Made by a program: the position numbers and the translations under genes. DNA of 64,000 bases from Nostoc sp. NMS2 (lineage in GTDB: Bacteria > Cyanobacteriota > Cyanobacteriia > Cyanobacteriales > Nostocaceae), in contig NZ_JABXKH010000049.1 of the NCBI RefSeq assembly GCF_017115105.1, positions 62,001 through 126,000 of the forward strand, read 5' to 3'. Within the stretch, counting starts at the first letter, position 1; every line of letters starts with the position of its first letter. Shown piece by piece: positions 7,345 through 16,146 of this stretch. The notes under the pieces were generated by a model. That model did not search any database. It worked only from the letters and a program-made list of their open reading frames with translations, and was not told where the DNA came from.

Positions 7345-10300
7345 CTAAGGAGTCCTCCCAACGGCAGAAACGACAACCCGAAAACCAAGATTGCTGTGGA
7401 TGAGGTCGCGCCCCACCCTAAAGTTGAGATTACGGGACGCGGAACGGCATTCTCCAGGAAGATCGTGCCAGGAACCGCCTCGCAGCATCCGAATTTTATT
7501 ATCATTATCTATCCATGCACTTCCATCACTAGGCGCTCCTTTATAGCTGTCATGCCAAGTATCTTGACACCACTCCCAGACATTCCCATGCATATCGTAT
7601 AATCCAAAGGCGTTGGGTGGAAAACTTTCTACTTCTGTTGTTTCTTGAAGATTTTTTCCTTTTGGTGCAGAAGCATAAGTGGAATCTCCCTCATAGTTAG
7701 CTAACTCAGTTGTAATCGTTTCGCCGAAGTGAAATGCTGTGGTTGTTCCTGCACGACAGGCGTATTCCCACTCTGCTTCACTAGGTAGGCAATAATTACG
7801 CCCAGCCTTTTGACTCAGCTTTTTGCAAAATTCCACTGCATCATTCCAGGACACTTGCTCTACAGGACGTTTTGCTCCCTTAAATTTGGACGGAGTGCTA
7901 ACCATTATTTGCTGGTACTGTTCCTGAGTCACTTCAAACTTGCCGATAAAAAAAGCAGGGACATTCACAACGTGCTGTGGTTCTTCATTTTTGGCTCGAC
8001 CATTTTCACCGGGTGGTGAACCCATATTAAAAGAGCCTTCAACAATCTGAACCATATCTAAAGTTATGCCATTGCCTAAGTCCTCCTTAAAGAACTTAGC
8101 TTGCTTGTTAGGCTCTCGTTTAATTACCTGTCCCTTTTTATTTACCGTTACCGTTTCAAACTTAAAGGGAATATATTTAGGTTCAGGTACAGAGATAGTT
8201 GTTGATTTATTAGTAGGTTGATTAGTAGGTTGATTAGCAGGTTCAATAATAGTAGATTGAGGTGTCGGTGATTGACCCTTAAAAATTTCACGACCTACTA
8301 CTGCTGTCACCAAACCTACACTTCCGAAGCCAGCCCATTTGAAAAACTTTTGTCGGGTTATTCGCTCTTGAGCCGGTTGAGTGGGTTGAACAGAGCTTGA
8401 CTGCTGCTGAATCGGAGGTTTAATTAATTCTTGGCTTGCTACAACTCTGGTTTCAATTCCAGTGATGTCCATCTGCTGTAATTTTTGGCGATATTCTGCT
8501 TCCTCCTGCTGCCGTTGTCTTTCTACCTCCTGCTTGTTTAGTCGTACAGCTTCTTCTTGTTGTTTTTCTGTCTGCTGCTGTCTGATTCTGTCTTGCTGTT
8601 TCCGGTATTCTGCTTTTGAAGATGATTGAATAATAATTGCTTCGATCGCAGCTATTTCCCCATCATTTAGTTCTAAAATTCGTTGAAAACGTTGAAGTTC
8701 TTCACGAGTAACGTCACTGAGAGGATATTCAAACTGCATCGACTCTCTAAACACCTCTTCATACTGTTGCAGCTTTTGCCGATGTTCCTCGATCGCAGCC
8801 ACAATTGGATTTTCAATTGCAGTCACATCCTCAGCAGTCAGATTCAACGCTTGATGACGTTGCGTTAGTTGAGAGCGGTTAAAAGCACTGAGCGGATATT
8901 CTTGCTGAATCGCTTCTGTAAACTCTTGCTCATATTGCCGCAAGTTTGCTTGATGTCTTTCAATCTCCGCATTAATCCGCCTCTCGATCGCCCCCACATC
9001 CCCTTCACTCAACCCCAACGTCTGCCACGTTTGCTGCAACTGCTTTTGCGTCACCTCATCTGGATAATGCTGGCGCTGCGTCGCCTTCACAAACGCCTGC
9101 TCGTACTGCTGGAGTTTTTGATGATAGCTTTCAATCTGTGTTGTGATTTGCGCTTCAATTGGTGCAACATCTACATCCGTCAGTCCCAAGCGCTGCTGCT
9201 GTTGACGTAAATCATTGCGGGTTGCCGCACTAAGGGGATATTCCTGCTGCGTGGCTGTAAAAAACAACTTTTGGTAGTCCTGGAGTTTTTGGTGATATGC
9301 CTCTACCTCAGTCGTAATCTGAGATTCAATTGCGGCAATATCTCCATCCGCAAGTTCTAATTGCTGCTGCGTTTGCCGTAAGCGATCGCGGCTTGCTGCA
9401 CTCAGAGGAAACTCCTGTCGTAGTGCCGTTGTAAACGCTTGCTGATATGTTTGCAGGTTTTGCTGATGCGTCTTAAACCGTGCAGTCACCAGTGCCTCAA
9501 TCGGCATCGTGTCCTCATTCCGCAGCCCCAAAATTTGCTGGAGATTTTGCAGATCGTGGCGATCGCTATCGGTAATTGTCTCATCTCGCTCCAGTAGTTC
9601 AGTAAACACCTGCTGATACTGCTGGAGTTTTTCGCCAAACTCGTTGCGATAAGGTTCCAACACCTCATCTTCGATCGCCTTTGCCTCAGTTGTCTCCAAT
9701 TCCAAGCGAGTCCTCAGTACATCCAATGTACGACGACCAACAAAGGAAATTTCGCCTCGATGAATAAATCGCGCTACCTCTTTACGGTATCGCTGTCTAG
9801 GATCGCCCGGAGCCACCTTTGTCAGCCGAATTTTAAAGCCTTCTCGAATTGCATAGATTTCCGGCTTCATCGCAGGTTGAAGTTCTCGCACCTTCTGACT
9901 GGCGTATTCATGGAGTTCATCGATGGAGATAAACTCATCGCGATCGCGATCGGCTTCTCCCGACTTGATACCTTCAACCAAAAAACGAGTGTAAATCGAT
10001 AAATCTTGCCCTTCCTCCTCAAAGGAATATTGAGTTGAAGTAGAAGAAGTCAATACGGCTCGTCCTTCACCGCCTAATTGTTCCCGAATGTCAATCATGC
10101 CGTCATCTTTGGCAGACATCCCCTCAGCAAAGGCACCACTAAAGCAGCTATCCAGGATTACCACCTGCCGACGGGAGCGGCTAAGACTCATACACTGTTG
10201 GATAAAGCGTGCTGCAACAGCAGTAGAACGAACTAATTCACCTTTGCTATTTTTGCGTGTTTTGCGCGTTGCCAAGTAAAGCTGTCCTAGATCATCCTTG

Positions 10301-10551
10301 ATGCCATGCCCTGAAAAGTAAAACAACACCAAGTCATCCTTTGGCTGATAGGTAAATAGACGCTCGATCGCTTCTTCTACATCTTGTCGCTCAGGATTTT
10401 TTAGCAGGGTAATATCTGACGCAGCAAATCCACCCATATCTGGATGCAAAAGCACCTCTCGCAACGCTTCTACATCCTTAACTGCACTAGGCAATGGGTT
10501 CAGCCCTGGCTCATACTCACTGATTCCAACCAGCAACGCTACCTTCACCAT
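7345..10551 (-). CDS. Caspase-like protease fused to helical repeats, membrane anchor and FGE-sulfatase domain
   Basis: 1068 residues. Domains in order: a C14 caspase-like (orthocaspase) domain at about 1-240, with the catalytic His in FYFSGHG and Cys in ILDSCFSGAF; six tandem helical repeats of about 57 residues (about 290-630), each with a Q-x-Y-x-x-x-F core and a LGL..DVxxIE end; a Gln/Glu/Arg-rich coiled coil (about 630-700); one hydrophobic segment (FFKWAGFGSVGLVTAVVGR, about 737-755); and an FGE-sulfatase/C-type-lectin-like domain (about 825-1068) with MGSPPGE, EVTQEQY, LPSEAEWEYACRAG, GNVWEWCQD and RMLRGGSW. In cyanobacteria such FGE domains usually serve as ligand-binding folds. The last 45 codons have the composition of a DGR variable region (see findings). 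A likely sensor-effector protein: the outer lectin-like part senses and the caspase part cuts. Confidence 0.88.
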   Translation of the reverse strand: MVKVALLVGISEYEPGLNPLPSAVKDVEALREVLLHPDMGGFAASDITLLKNPERQDVEEAIERLFTYQPKDDLVLFYFSGHGIKDDLGQLYLATRKTRKNSKGELVRSTAVAARFIQQCMSLSRSRRQVVILDSCFSGAFAEGMSAKDDGMIDIREQLGGEGRAVLTSSTSTQYSFEEEGQDLSIYTRFLVEGIKSGEADRDRDEFISIDELHEYASQKVRELQPAMKPEIYAIREGFKIRLTKVAPGDPRQRYRKEVARFIHRGEISFVGRRTLDVLRTRLELETTEAKAIEDEVLEPYRNEFGEKLQQYQQVFTELLERDETITDSDRHDLQNLQQILGLRNEDTMPIEALVTARFKTHQQNLQTYQQAFTTALRQEFPLSAASRDRLRQTQQQLELADGDIAAIESQITTEVEAYHQKLQDYQKLFFTATQQEYPLSAATRNDLRQQQQRLGLTDVDVAPIEAQITTQIESYHQKLQQYEQAFVKATQRQHYPDEVTQKQLQQTWQTLGLSEGDVGAIERRINAEIERHQANLRQYEQEFTEAIQQEYPLSAFNRSQLTQRHQALNLTAEDVTAIENPIVAAIEEHRQKLQQYEEVFRESMQFEYPLSDVTREELQRFQRILELNDGEIAAIEAIIIQSSSKAEYRKQQDRIRQQQTEKQQEEAVRLNKQEVERQRQQEEAEYRQKLQQMDITGIETRVVASQELIKPPIQQQSSSVQPTQPAQERITRQKFFKWAGFGSVGLVTAVVGREIFKGQSPTPQSTIIEPANQPTNQPTNKSTTISVPEPKYIPFKFETVTVNKKGQVIKREPNKQAKFFKEDLGNGITLDMVQIVEGSFNMGSPPGENGRAKNEEPQHVVNVPAFFIGKFEVTQEQYQQIMVSTPSKFKGAKRPVEQVSWNDAVEFCKKLSQKAGRNYCLPSEAEWEYACRAGTTTAFHFGETITTELANYEGDSTYASAPKGKNLQETTEVESFPPNAFGLYDMHGNVWEWCQDTWHDSYKGAPSDGSAWIDNDNKIRMLRGGSWHDLPGECRSASRNLNFRVGRDLIHSNLGFRVVVSAVGRTP

Positions 10552-10640
10552 TTAACTCACCTGTGCGGCTTTAATCTCTATGTTGTTTCTTTCATACTAA
10601 GTTTTAGAATATCACTTATATCAATTGGACTAGTTATGAA

Positions 10641-10783
10641 GTGAGAAAAATCTAGGCGGCTACTGTATCATTACCCAACCACGATCTACTATATATTTTT
10701 GGCATCTATAATTTTTCCTTTTAGCTGTTATGACCCTCCGCCCTGATTCTACCTTTAGCTTGGTTTCTCCTAGCATTAGCGAT
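10641..10783. repeat. 143-bp direct repeat, right copy
   Basis: This is the partner of 4968-5110. It holds a decayed permease 5' end, the spacer and the intact purN start. It marks the right border of the accessory island. Confidence 0.85.
10652..10705 (-). pseudogene. Truncated 5' end of the ABC permease gene
   Basis: It reads MPKIYSRSWLGNDTVAA then a TAG stop, against MPKKYTKSWLDNDTVAAW in the intact permease starting at 5032. The downstream part of the gene is missing at this site. Confidence 0.82.
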
Positions 10784-11392
10784 ATTTGCCAACAAGTCGC
10801 CCCTTTAAAACTGGGAATTATGGCTTCTGGGAATGGCAGCAATTTTGATGTAGTTGCTCAAGCTATCCAAGATGGACAGCTAAATGCCCAAATTAAAGTT
10901 TTAATTTACAATAACTCCTCAGCGAAAGCAGCCGTCAGAGCCGCTAATAGAGGTGTAGAAACCGTCTTATTAAATCACCGCAACTATCAAAACCGAGAAG
11001 AATTTGACGAAAAAATTGTGCAGACATTGCAGCACTACGATGTAGAATGGGTGATTTTGGCAGGGTGGATGCGACTATTAACGTCAGTTTTTATTGATGC
11101 TTTTCCTGAGAAGATTATCAATATCCATCCTAGTTTGTTACCTAGTTTCAAGGGAATCCATGCTGTAGAACAAGCCTTGGCATCTGGGGTAAAAATCACT
11201 GGTTGTACAGCGCATATCGCTTGTTTAGAAATGGATAGTGGCCCCATATTGATGCAAGCCGCAGTCCCAGTACTGCCGGATGATACCGCAGAAACACTCC
11301 ACGCTAGAATTCAAATTCAGGAACATCGAATTTTACCACTAGCGATCGCTCTAGCAGCTTCTTCGTCAAAAGGTATACTAAGCGTTACATAA
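10730..11392 (+). CDS. purN: Phosphoribosylglycinamide formyltransferase
   Basis: 220 residues. PurN transfers a formyl group from 10-formyltetrahydrofolate to GAR in purine synthesis, in the cytoplasm. Visible motifs are LGIMASGNGSNFDVV (phosphate binding), VILAGWMRLL, the catalytic block INIHPSLLPSFKGIHAVEQAL (Asn and His), and CTAHIACLEMDSGPIL with the catalytic Asp. The first 25 residues precede the usual PurN start, as in other cyanobacteria. The start codon lies inside the 143-bp repeat, and its original divergent neighbour was the permease now at 4151-5032. Confidence 0.95.
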   Translation: MTLRPDSTFSLVSPSISDICQQVAPLKLGIMASGNGSNFDVVAQAIQDGQLNAQIKVLIYNNSSAKAAVRAANRGVETVLLNHRNYQNREEFDEKIVQTLQHYDVEWVILAGWMRLLTSVFIDAFPEKIINIHPSLLPSFKGIHAVEQALASGVKITGCTAHIACLEMDSGPILMQAAVPVLPDDTAETLHARIQIQEHRILPLAIALAASSSKGILSVT

Positions 11393-11414
11393 AAATACAT
11401 ATAGCGGTTCGTAT

Positions 11415-12833
11415 TTATGATTCATTCTCAAACCACCAAGGGTCATTAGTCGCATTAGTTTTAATTAAAATAGCTTTTTTTCGCATGAACCGTTTCAGCG
11501 CTGCTGCACCCATGCGCGATCCTCCCATCCCGGAGAATTTAAAGGCGTTTTTCTCTCCCTCGTGCATGATGGCGGTGAGTCCAGCATCGTTGATACTAAT
11601 AGCACCTGCATCTATCTGCTGGGCAATTTCTAAGGCTTTAGCTTCCGAGGCAAAAACAGCAGCACTCAATCCATAAATTGAATCGTTTGCTAAAGACACT
11701 GCTTCCTCAACTGTAGAAAAAGGCATTATTGGCATAATGGGGCCAAAAGTCTCTTCCGTCATCACTTTCATGGAATGATTAACTTGGGTGAGAACTGTCG
11801 GACGACACCACCAACCCCCACCCAAGTCTTCAATTACACCGCCGCAGTGAATTACTGCTCCCTTTTCTACGGCATCTAGGAGATGATCGCTAATAATTGC
11901 GGCTTGTCTTTCGGCGATGATGGGGCCAATTTCTCCACTTTCAACAGTGGGGTAGGCTAGCCCAAGGCGATGTGCTTTGGCTACTAATTGATGGTAAAAC
12001 TTGTCAAATATGGAGTCAGCAACGTAAATCCGCTCAATTGATAAGCACGACTGTCCAGTGTTGACGACGGAACCCCACAAGATTGCTGAGGTTGCTAATT
12101 CTAAATTGGCTGATTCTAAAACGATCGCAGGATCTTTTCCCCCTAATTCCAAAAAAGCTGGAATAAACCGTTTAGCAGCCGCTTCTGCCACTTTTCGCCC
12201 TGTCGCTACACTACCCGTGAAGCACACTAAGTCTACATTGTCAATCAAAATAGATCCGGTTACGCCTGCTCCTTCAATAAAAGTTAAGACATCGCGCAAT
12301 TTGGGTACGGCGTTGAGTGCTGTTGTCAGTGGTGCGACGAAGCGGGGAGCGATTTCACTGGGTTTGACAATGACGGCACAACCTGCCAACAATGCCGGAA
12401 TGGTATCAATGGTTGACAACAACAGTGGAAAATTCCACGGGCTAATGATCCCAACTAGTGGGTAAGGGACGGATATTTGTTGCAAGGCGATAAATGGAAT
12501 TGCTGTGTTTTTTGCAGAGTCTTGCAGCAATTCTGGTGCTAACCTACACCACCGATCGATGCTAGAGAGGAAGGAGTCTATTTCTAATACTGAGGTTGAT
12601 AATCTTCCCGTATCATTTACCAGAGCTTCCGTTAAGCGATCGCGCTCAGATACTATCGCTTTCCTCCACTGCTGTAAAGCTTCAATTCTCCCCTCCAAAC
12701 CCAGTTTTTGCCAGCTAACTTGTGCCCGGCGCGATCGCTTACATTGCTGTGCCAGCAACCTTGGGGGCGGCGGGATAATTACGTAGTCAAATTTGCCAGT
12801 TCGGGGATTGCGGACTTCTATTGGTTTTGTCAT
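11415..12833 (-). CDS. Aldehyde dehydrogenase family protein
   Basis: 472 residues, full length for the NAD(P)-dependent ALDH superfamily. Visible: SPWNFPLLLSTIDTIPALLAG (Rossmann entry), KPSEIAP, FTGSVATGRKVAEAAAKR, FLELGGKDPAIV (catalytic Glu) and NTGQSCLSIERIYV (catalytic Cys). The C-terminal FSGMGGSRMG is normal. The natural substrate cannot be read from sequence. It lies 74 bases downstream of the nitrilase-like gene on the same strand, so the two may form an operon acting on a nitrile, amide or aldehyde series (inference). Its start codon is part of a heptamer repeat array and has no clear ribosome binding site. Confidence 0.92.
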   Translation of the reverse strand: MTKPIEVRNPRTGKFDYVIIPPPPRLLAQQCKRSRRAQVSWQKLGLEGRIEALQQWRKAIVSERDRLTEALVNDTGRLSTSVLEIDSFLSSIDRWCRLAPELLQDSAKNTAIPFIALQQISVPYPLVGIISPWNFPLLLSTIDTIPALLAGCAVIVKPSEIAPRFVAPLTTALNAVPKLRDVLTFIEGAGVTGSILIDNVDLVCFTGSVATGRKVAEAAAKRFIPAFLELGGKDPAIVLESANLELATSAILWGSVVNTGQSCLSIERIYVADSIFDKFYHQLVAKAHRLGLAYPTVESGEIGPIIAERQAAIISDHLLDAVEKGAVIHCGGVIEDLGGGWWCRPTVLTQVNHSMKVMTEETFGPIMPIMPFSTVEEAVSLANDSIYGLSAAVFASEAKALEIAQQIDAGAISINDAGLTAIMHEGEKNAFKFSGMGGSRMGAAALKRFMRKKAILIKTNATNDPWWFENES

Positions 12834-12865
12834 TTGTCATTTGTCATTTGTCATTTGTCATTTGT
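12826..12865. repeat. Tandem heptamer array (TTTGTCA) over the aldehyde dehydrogenase start
   Basis: About five and a half copies of TTTGTCA. On the coding strand each copy offers an ATG in a different frame; the last one is the start of the aldehyde dehydrogenase gene. It is an STRR-type repeat. Confidence 0.8.
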
Positions 12866-12907
12866 TATTACTGCCAATGCCCAATTCCCAATTCCCAATT
12901 CCCAAAT

Positions 12908-13939
12908 TCAAATTATCCCCAGTTGGGCTAACCGATTAATTGTGGCTTGCTGGGTTTGCAAAAAGTGTTTGCGGTCTATTTCTCCCTCCAGCATAGTATT
13001 AGCCGGGTAAAAGTGTGATTGGTGATAACTTTCGGCGTATAGTTCAAAGCGTTGGCGGGCAAGTAAATTATGTAACCCCGGACGGCGGCGATCGCGGCGT
13101 AATGCTGCTAAATCAATCTCGGCAAATGCTGCCATGCTCTCGCCTGCACCTGTTTCGGCTAAAACGATTCCGCGATGGTCGATGATTTTAGAGCCACCAT
13201 CAGCCGAAGCTATGGGGATAGCAATATTGGCGATGCCTGCGGTATTGGCTGAAACTACGTAAGCCATGTTTTCGACGGCGCGAGTAATTTTTGCCGCGTC
13301 TTTGGGAGTGAGGTTTTTGTTGTATACTTCCGAGGTGGAATGGACAAAAATCTCTGCTCCTCGCATTGCCAGACATCGCGCCACTTCTGGATATAAAATT
13401 TCTTCTGATGCTAAAGCTGCTAAATTACCGATCGCAGTTTTGGCTACGGGGAAAACTCCCTCTAAACCATAGCAGTCAAGATATTTATCCCAAACATCAT
13501 GGGGAGTGGGAGCAAATAAGGAATTTAGCCGCCGATATCGCAAGACGATTGAGCCAGAGGGGTCAAGAATAAAGCAGGTTTGGAAGTACAATCCGGGAAA
13601 GTTAGGATCGACTTCATAGGCGTTCCCAGCTAAGAAGATTTTGTGCTTTTGAGCAATTTTACCAAGTGCTTCATACTCAGCACCAGCCATTTCTATACAA
13701 GCTTTTTCTGCCCACCCTGCAAGACTATCTCCCATTGGAAAACCCGTGAGGAAATATTCTGGCAGTACAATTAAACGACAATCAAAGCCAATGAAAGCGA
13801 TACTGGCAGCAATTTGTTGAGCTAGGCGATTGATGGAGTTTAGCATGAGCGATCGCGCTTCGTGGCAATCGCTGGTTTGGTTCACTGCATGACAGGTAAC
13901 TTGCAGTGCTAAGGCGCGGTATGATTCTTGATTACTCAT
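12908..13939 (-). CDS. Nitrilase-superfamily protein with Ser in place of the catalytic Cys
   Basis: 343 residues of the carbon-nitrogen hydrolase fold. The catalytic Glu region is LIVLPEYFLTGFPMGDS (about 59-75), and the Lys region is expected near the RYRRLNSLFAPTPHD segment. The nucleophile block reads NLAALASEEILYPEVARCLA: where active enzymes have Cys before (Y/W)(E/D)xx(F/Y)PE, the codon here is TCA, Ser. The segment MRGAEIFVHSTSE then follows as normal. The enzyme may therefore be inactive, use Ser, or have a non-hydrolytic role. It lies upstream of the aldehyde dehydrogenase on the same strand. Confidence 0.8.
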   Translation of the reverse strand: MSNQESYRALALQVTCHAVNQTSDCHEARSLMLNSINRLAQQIAASIAFIGFDCRLIVLPEYFLTGFPMGDSLAGWAEKACIEMAGAEYEALGKIAQKHKIFLAGNAYEVDPNFPGLYFQTCFILDPSGSIVLRYRRLNSLFAPTPHDVWDKYLDCYGLEGVFPVAKTAIGNLAALASEEILYPEVARCLAMRGAEIFVHSTSEVYNKNLTPKDAAKITRAVENMAYVVSANTAGIANIAIPIASADGGSKIIDHRGIVLAETGAGESMAAFAEIDLAALRRDRRRPGLHNLLARQRFELYAESYHQSHFYPANTMLEGEIDRKHFLQTQQATINRLAQLGII

Positions 13940-14074
13940 AGGGCATGGGGCAAAACAGTGCTGAGTGCTGAGTTAGTAGTTAGGAGTTAGGAGTTATTCT
14001 CCACTCAGCACGGGCTAAACACCCCGCTAACGGAACTCGGAACTCCTAAAGGGCATGGGGCATTGGTCTTTTGC

Positions 14075-14119
14075 TAATGACTAATGACTAATGACTAATG
14101 ACTAATGACTAATGACTAA
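14075..14119. repeat. Tandem heptamer array (TAATGAC)
   Basis: Six or more copies of TAATGAC. The array supplies the last codons and stop of the RCCR-like gene (ending ISH). It is of the STRR type. Confidence 0.8.
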
Positions 14120-14873
14120 TTCGATCGCCACCCCAGAGAGATCGGACTAATTTATCAGTCATTTCTGCTCCAAATAGCCGTATAGCGATTTGGTTGTCTG
14201 GGTCGCGTTCTGCGATCGCCTGGCGTACAATTAAATCACGGTTAGATAAAGCAGCACGCTCATTATCTGGTACGGATTCCGCTTCATCTACCCACTTCAA
14301 CCAGCGATCGATCATCTCATGAGCCACCGTGCGAAGACGAGCTAGTGTCTCTTCTGTAACAGGGCTGGTATAACACAGACTAGTATGGGATTGAGCTTGG
14401 CGGATGTAAAGAGTTTTGCTGATATACTGCTTGAAACGAGAATCTTCTAGCAACGCCAGATATGTCTGGTTCATCGGTTCATAGTAGCGATCCAAATATT
14501 CCAGGTCAACAGAGAGGTCGCTCCGAGGAATGTAATCCATGTAGAAAAACAAGTGTGGAACCGTGGCAAAAGCAAAGGCTAAATGTGGAACACGGAACTG
14601 TGACTTGAGCCAAATAGTTAAGTGCATATTGCAAAAGCCGGATTTAGGTTCACGCAACCATGAATGCACTAGCCAATCAATTTCTGAGCCAGAGAACGTG
14701 TTGAGCGATCCGTGAGCGCCTCCTGTCGTAGCAGAATAGCTTTTTAAGTCCTCGGTAGAAGGATCTGGATGTAACTCAAAACGAGCGTCTATTTTCTGAC
14801 GGAGTTCCTTTGTAATGTCCCATAACTGCCCAAATACAGACTTATTATCTAGATCGCTTGGTTGCTGAGTCAT
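14109..14873 (-). CDS. Red chlorophyll catabolite reductase-like protein
   Basis: 254 residues. The central part, PHLAFAFATVPHLFFYMDYIPRSDLSVDLEYLDRYYE, then KQYISKTLYIRQAQSHTS and the downstream helix ending in RWLKWVDEAE, follows the layout of plant RCC reductase (ACD2). That enzyme belongs to the ferredoxin-dependent bilin reductase superfamily and reduces an open-chain chlorophyll catabolite. Cyanobacterial homologues are known but their substrates are not settled. A Rieske oxygenase of the type that opens pheophorbide lies at 18719-19774, which adds some context. The assignment rests on recalled motif similarity. Confidence 0.68.
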   Translation of the reverse strand: MTQQPSDLDNKSVFGQLWDITKELRQKIDARFELHPDPSTEDLKSYSATTGGAHGSLNTFSGSEIDWLVHSWLREPKSGFCNMHLTIWLKSQFRVPHLAFAFATVPHLFFYMDYIPRSDLSVDLEYLDRYYEPMNQTYLALLEDSRFKQYISKTLYIRQAQSHTSLCYTSPVTEETLARLRTVAHEMIDRWLKWVDEAESVPDNERAALSNRDLIVRQAIAERDPDNQIAIRLFGAEMTDKLVRSLWGGDRISH

Positions 14874-15287
14874 AGTTTGAGTTTGTGGCTTTTCATAGAC
14901 TTTATATTGTATCCACTCCGTAAGTTGGGGTAAGGAGAAAAAAGAAGAAGGAAGATTAGCTAAAACAAAAGGTGTTTGAACATTTTCATTTTGTATTGTT
15001 CAACTGTGCGGAGGGGCATCTCGTGCAGTCTAAACAAAGCTCAGTTAATGTCCGACGGGATACCGGGAGTCGCTGAGAAGTTTACACTGTATGCAGTGTA
15101 GGAGTATGTCACTACACCTTGCGTCATAGAATATGACACATGACGCAAACAGTATCCCCAGAGAAATTAATGTCCGCATTACTGCAATCTATCGGCCCGA
15201 AAGAGATTGCAGACTACTCAATGCATCAAATAGCTGCACAATAATCCTACGGAGTTGACATAACTTAACCCAATTGTAGGAAGTATT
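14874..15287. other. Gene-free stretch with two palindromes
   Basis: The palindrome TACACTG-TATG-CAGTGTA lies at 15083-15100, and a longer hairpin (arms TTGCGTCAT/ATGACGCAA) at 15119-15148. Both lie 140-205 bases upstream of the small membrane protein gene and could be regulatory sites. Nothing else was recognised. Confidence 0.5.
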
Positions 15288-15734
15288 TTGGTGAGCAATT
15301 GTGCCAATCTAGCAAATAACTTTTCTTTAGATGGACTTATGGCTAAAAAATCCCAAACAAATGTAGAACAATACCAAGATGTCAGATTATCTGCCACCAC
15401 AAGAATTTGGGTCATTACAGTTGCCATTCTCGGAGTTTGCGTCCCCCTCTCAGCCGTTACTAGAAGTGGTGCTATTCTTCCTTTAGTTGCTATTGGTGGT
15501 GCAGCAGTTGGTACAGTTGCTATTTGGCGTTCTGATGAGCAAAAATCCAAAACTAACTATTTGCAACAGCAGCAAATAGAACTGTTAGAGCGGAGATTAG
15601 CGAATTTAGAAACGATTGTTAGCAGTGATGACTTGAACTTGCAAATGAAAATTAAACAGATTGAGGCAAGAGATACTTTTGGTGACTCCTCTGATACAAG
15701 TACTATACCCAGACAACCAAAACGCAAAGGTTAA
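15288..15734 (+). CDS. Small membrane protein of unknown function
   Basis: 148 residues from a TTG start (GTG at 15291 is an alternative); an AGGAAG lies 5-8 bases upstream of either. An internal ATG at 15339 (MAKKSQTNVEQYQ) would give 131 residues. Two hydrophobic segments (IWVITVAILGVCVPLSAV and AILPLVAIGGAAVGTVAIW) form a hairpin, followed by a Gln-rich coiled coil (YLQQQQIELLERRLANLETI) and a polar tail. It is probably an inner-membrane protein with a cytoplasmic coiled coil. No family was recognised and no operon partner is present. Confidence 0.7.
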   Translation: MVSNCANLANNFSLDGLMAKKSQTNVEQYQDVRLSATTRIWVITVAILGVCVPLSAVTRSGAILPLVAIGGAAVGTVAIWRSDEQKSKTNYLQQQQIELLERRLANLETIVSSDDLNLQMKIKQIEARDTFGDSSDTSTIPRQPKRKG

Positions 15735-16140
15735 AATTAGCTAATCTTCACCATTTATGCCAATTTCAGATGATATACCTGTAAATCATCGTTACTAAGT
15801 CATTCTAGTGGGGGTATTTGTTGACTTAACGTTGCCGCAACCTTTAAAATACCTCTCACATTAAACTTTCCTTTGCAGCTAGAAGTGTTTCCCTAGAAAC
15901 AGTATCTTATTCTCCATCTCCGTTAGAATTGACTGACATCATTTAATTCTATATACTTCAACTGCATCAGTTTATGAAATGTCTAAGTGCTATCCATCTC
16001 TATTTTTCCCGGAAATATCTACCAATGGCTGTGTTTTATTAGACTGCTAACATTACTGAATTTTTAATTAACTAAGGTTATAAACTTGGGTAATTGCATT
16101 GGTATAGCTTACCGTAGGTATGCAATAGTTTGCCGCAGGA
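15735..16140. other. Gene-free stretch before the WD40 gene
   Basis: AT-rich, without reading frames longer than noise and without recognised repeats or hairpins of note. It presumably carries the promoter of the WD40 gene. Confidence 0.45.
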
Positions 16141-16146
16141 ATGCAG

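Noticed and set aside
12826-14119. CRISPR array reading of the tandem repeats
   Set aside because: The units are seven bases without spacers; no cas genes are nearby.
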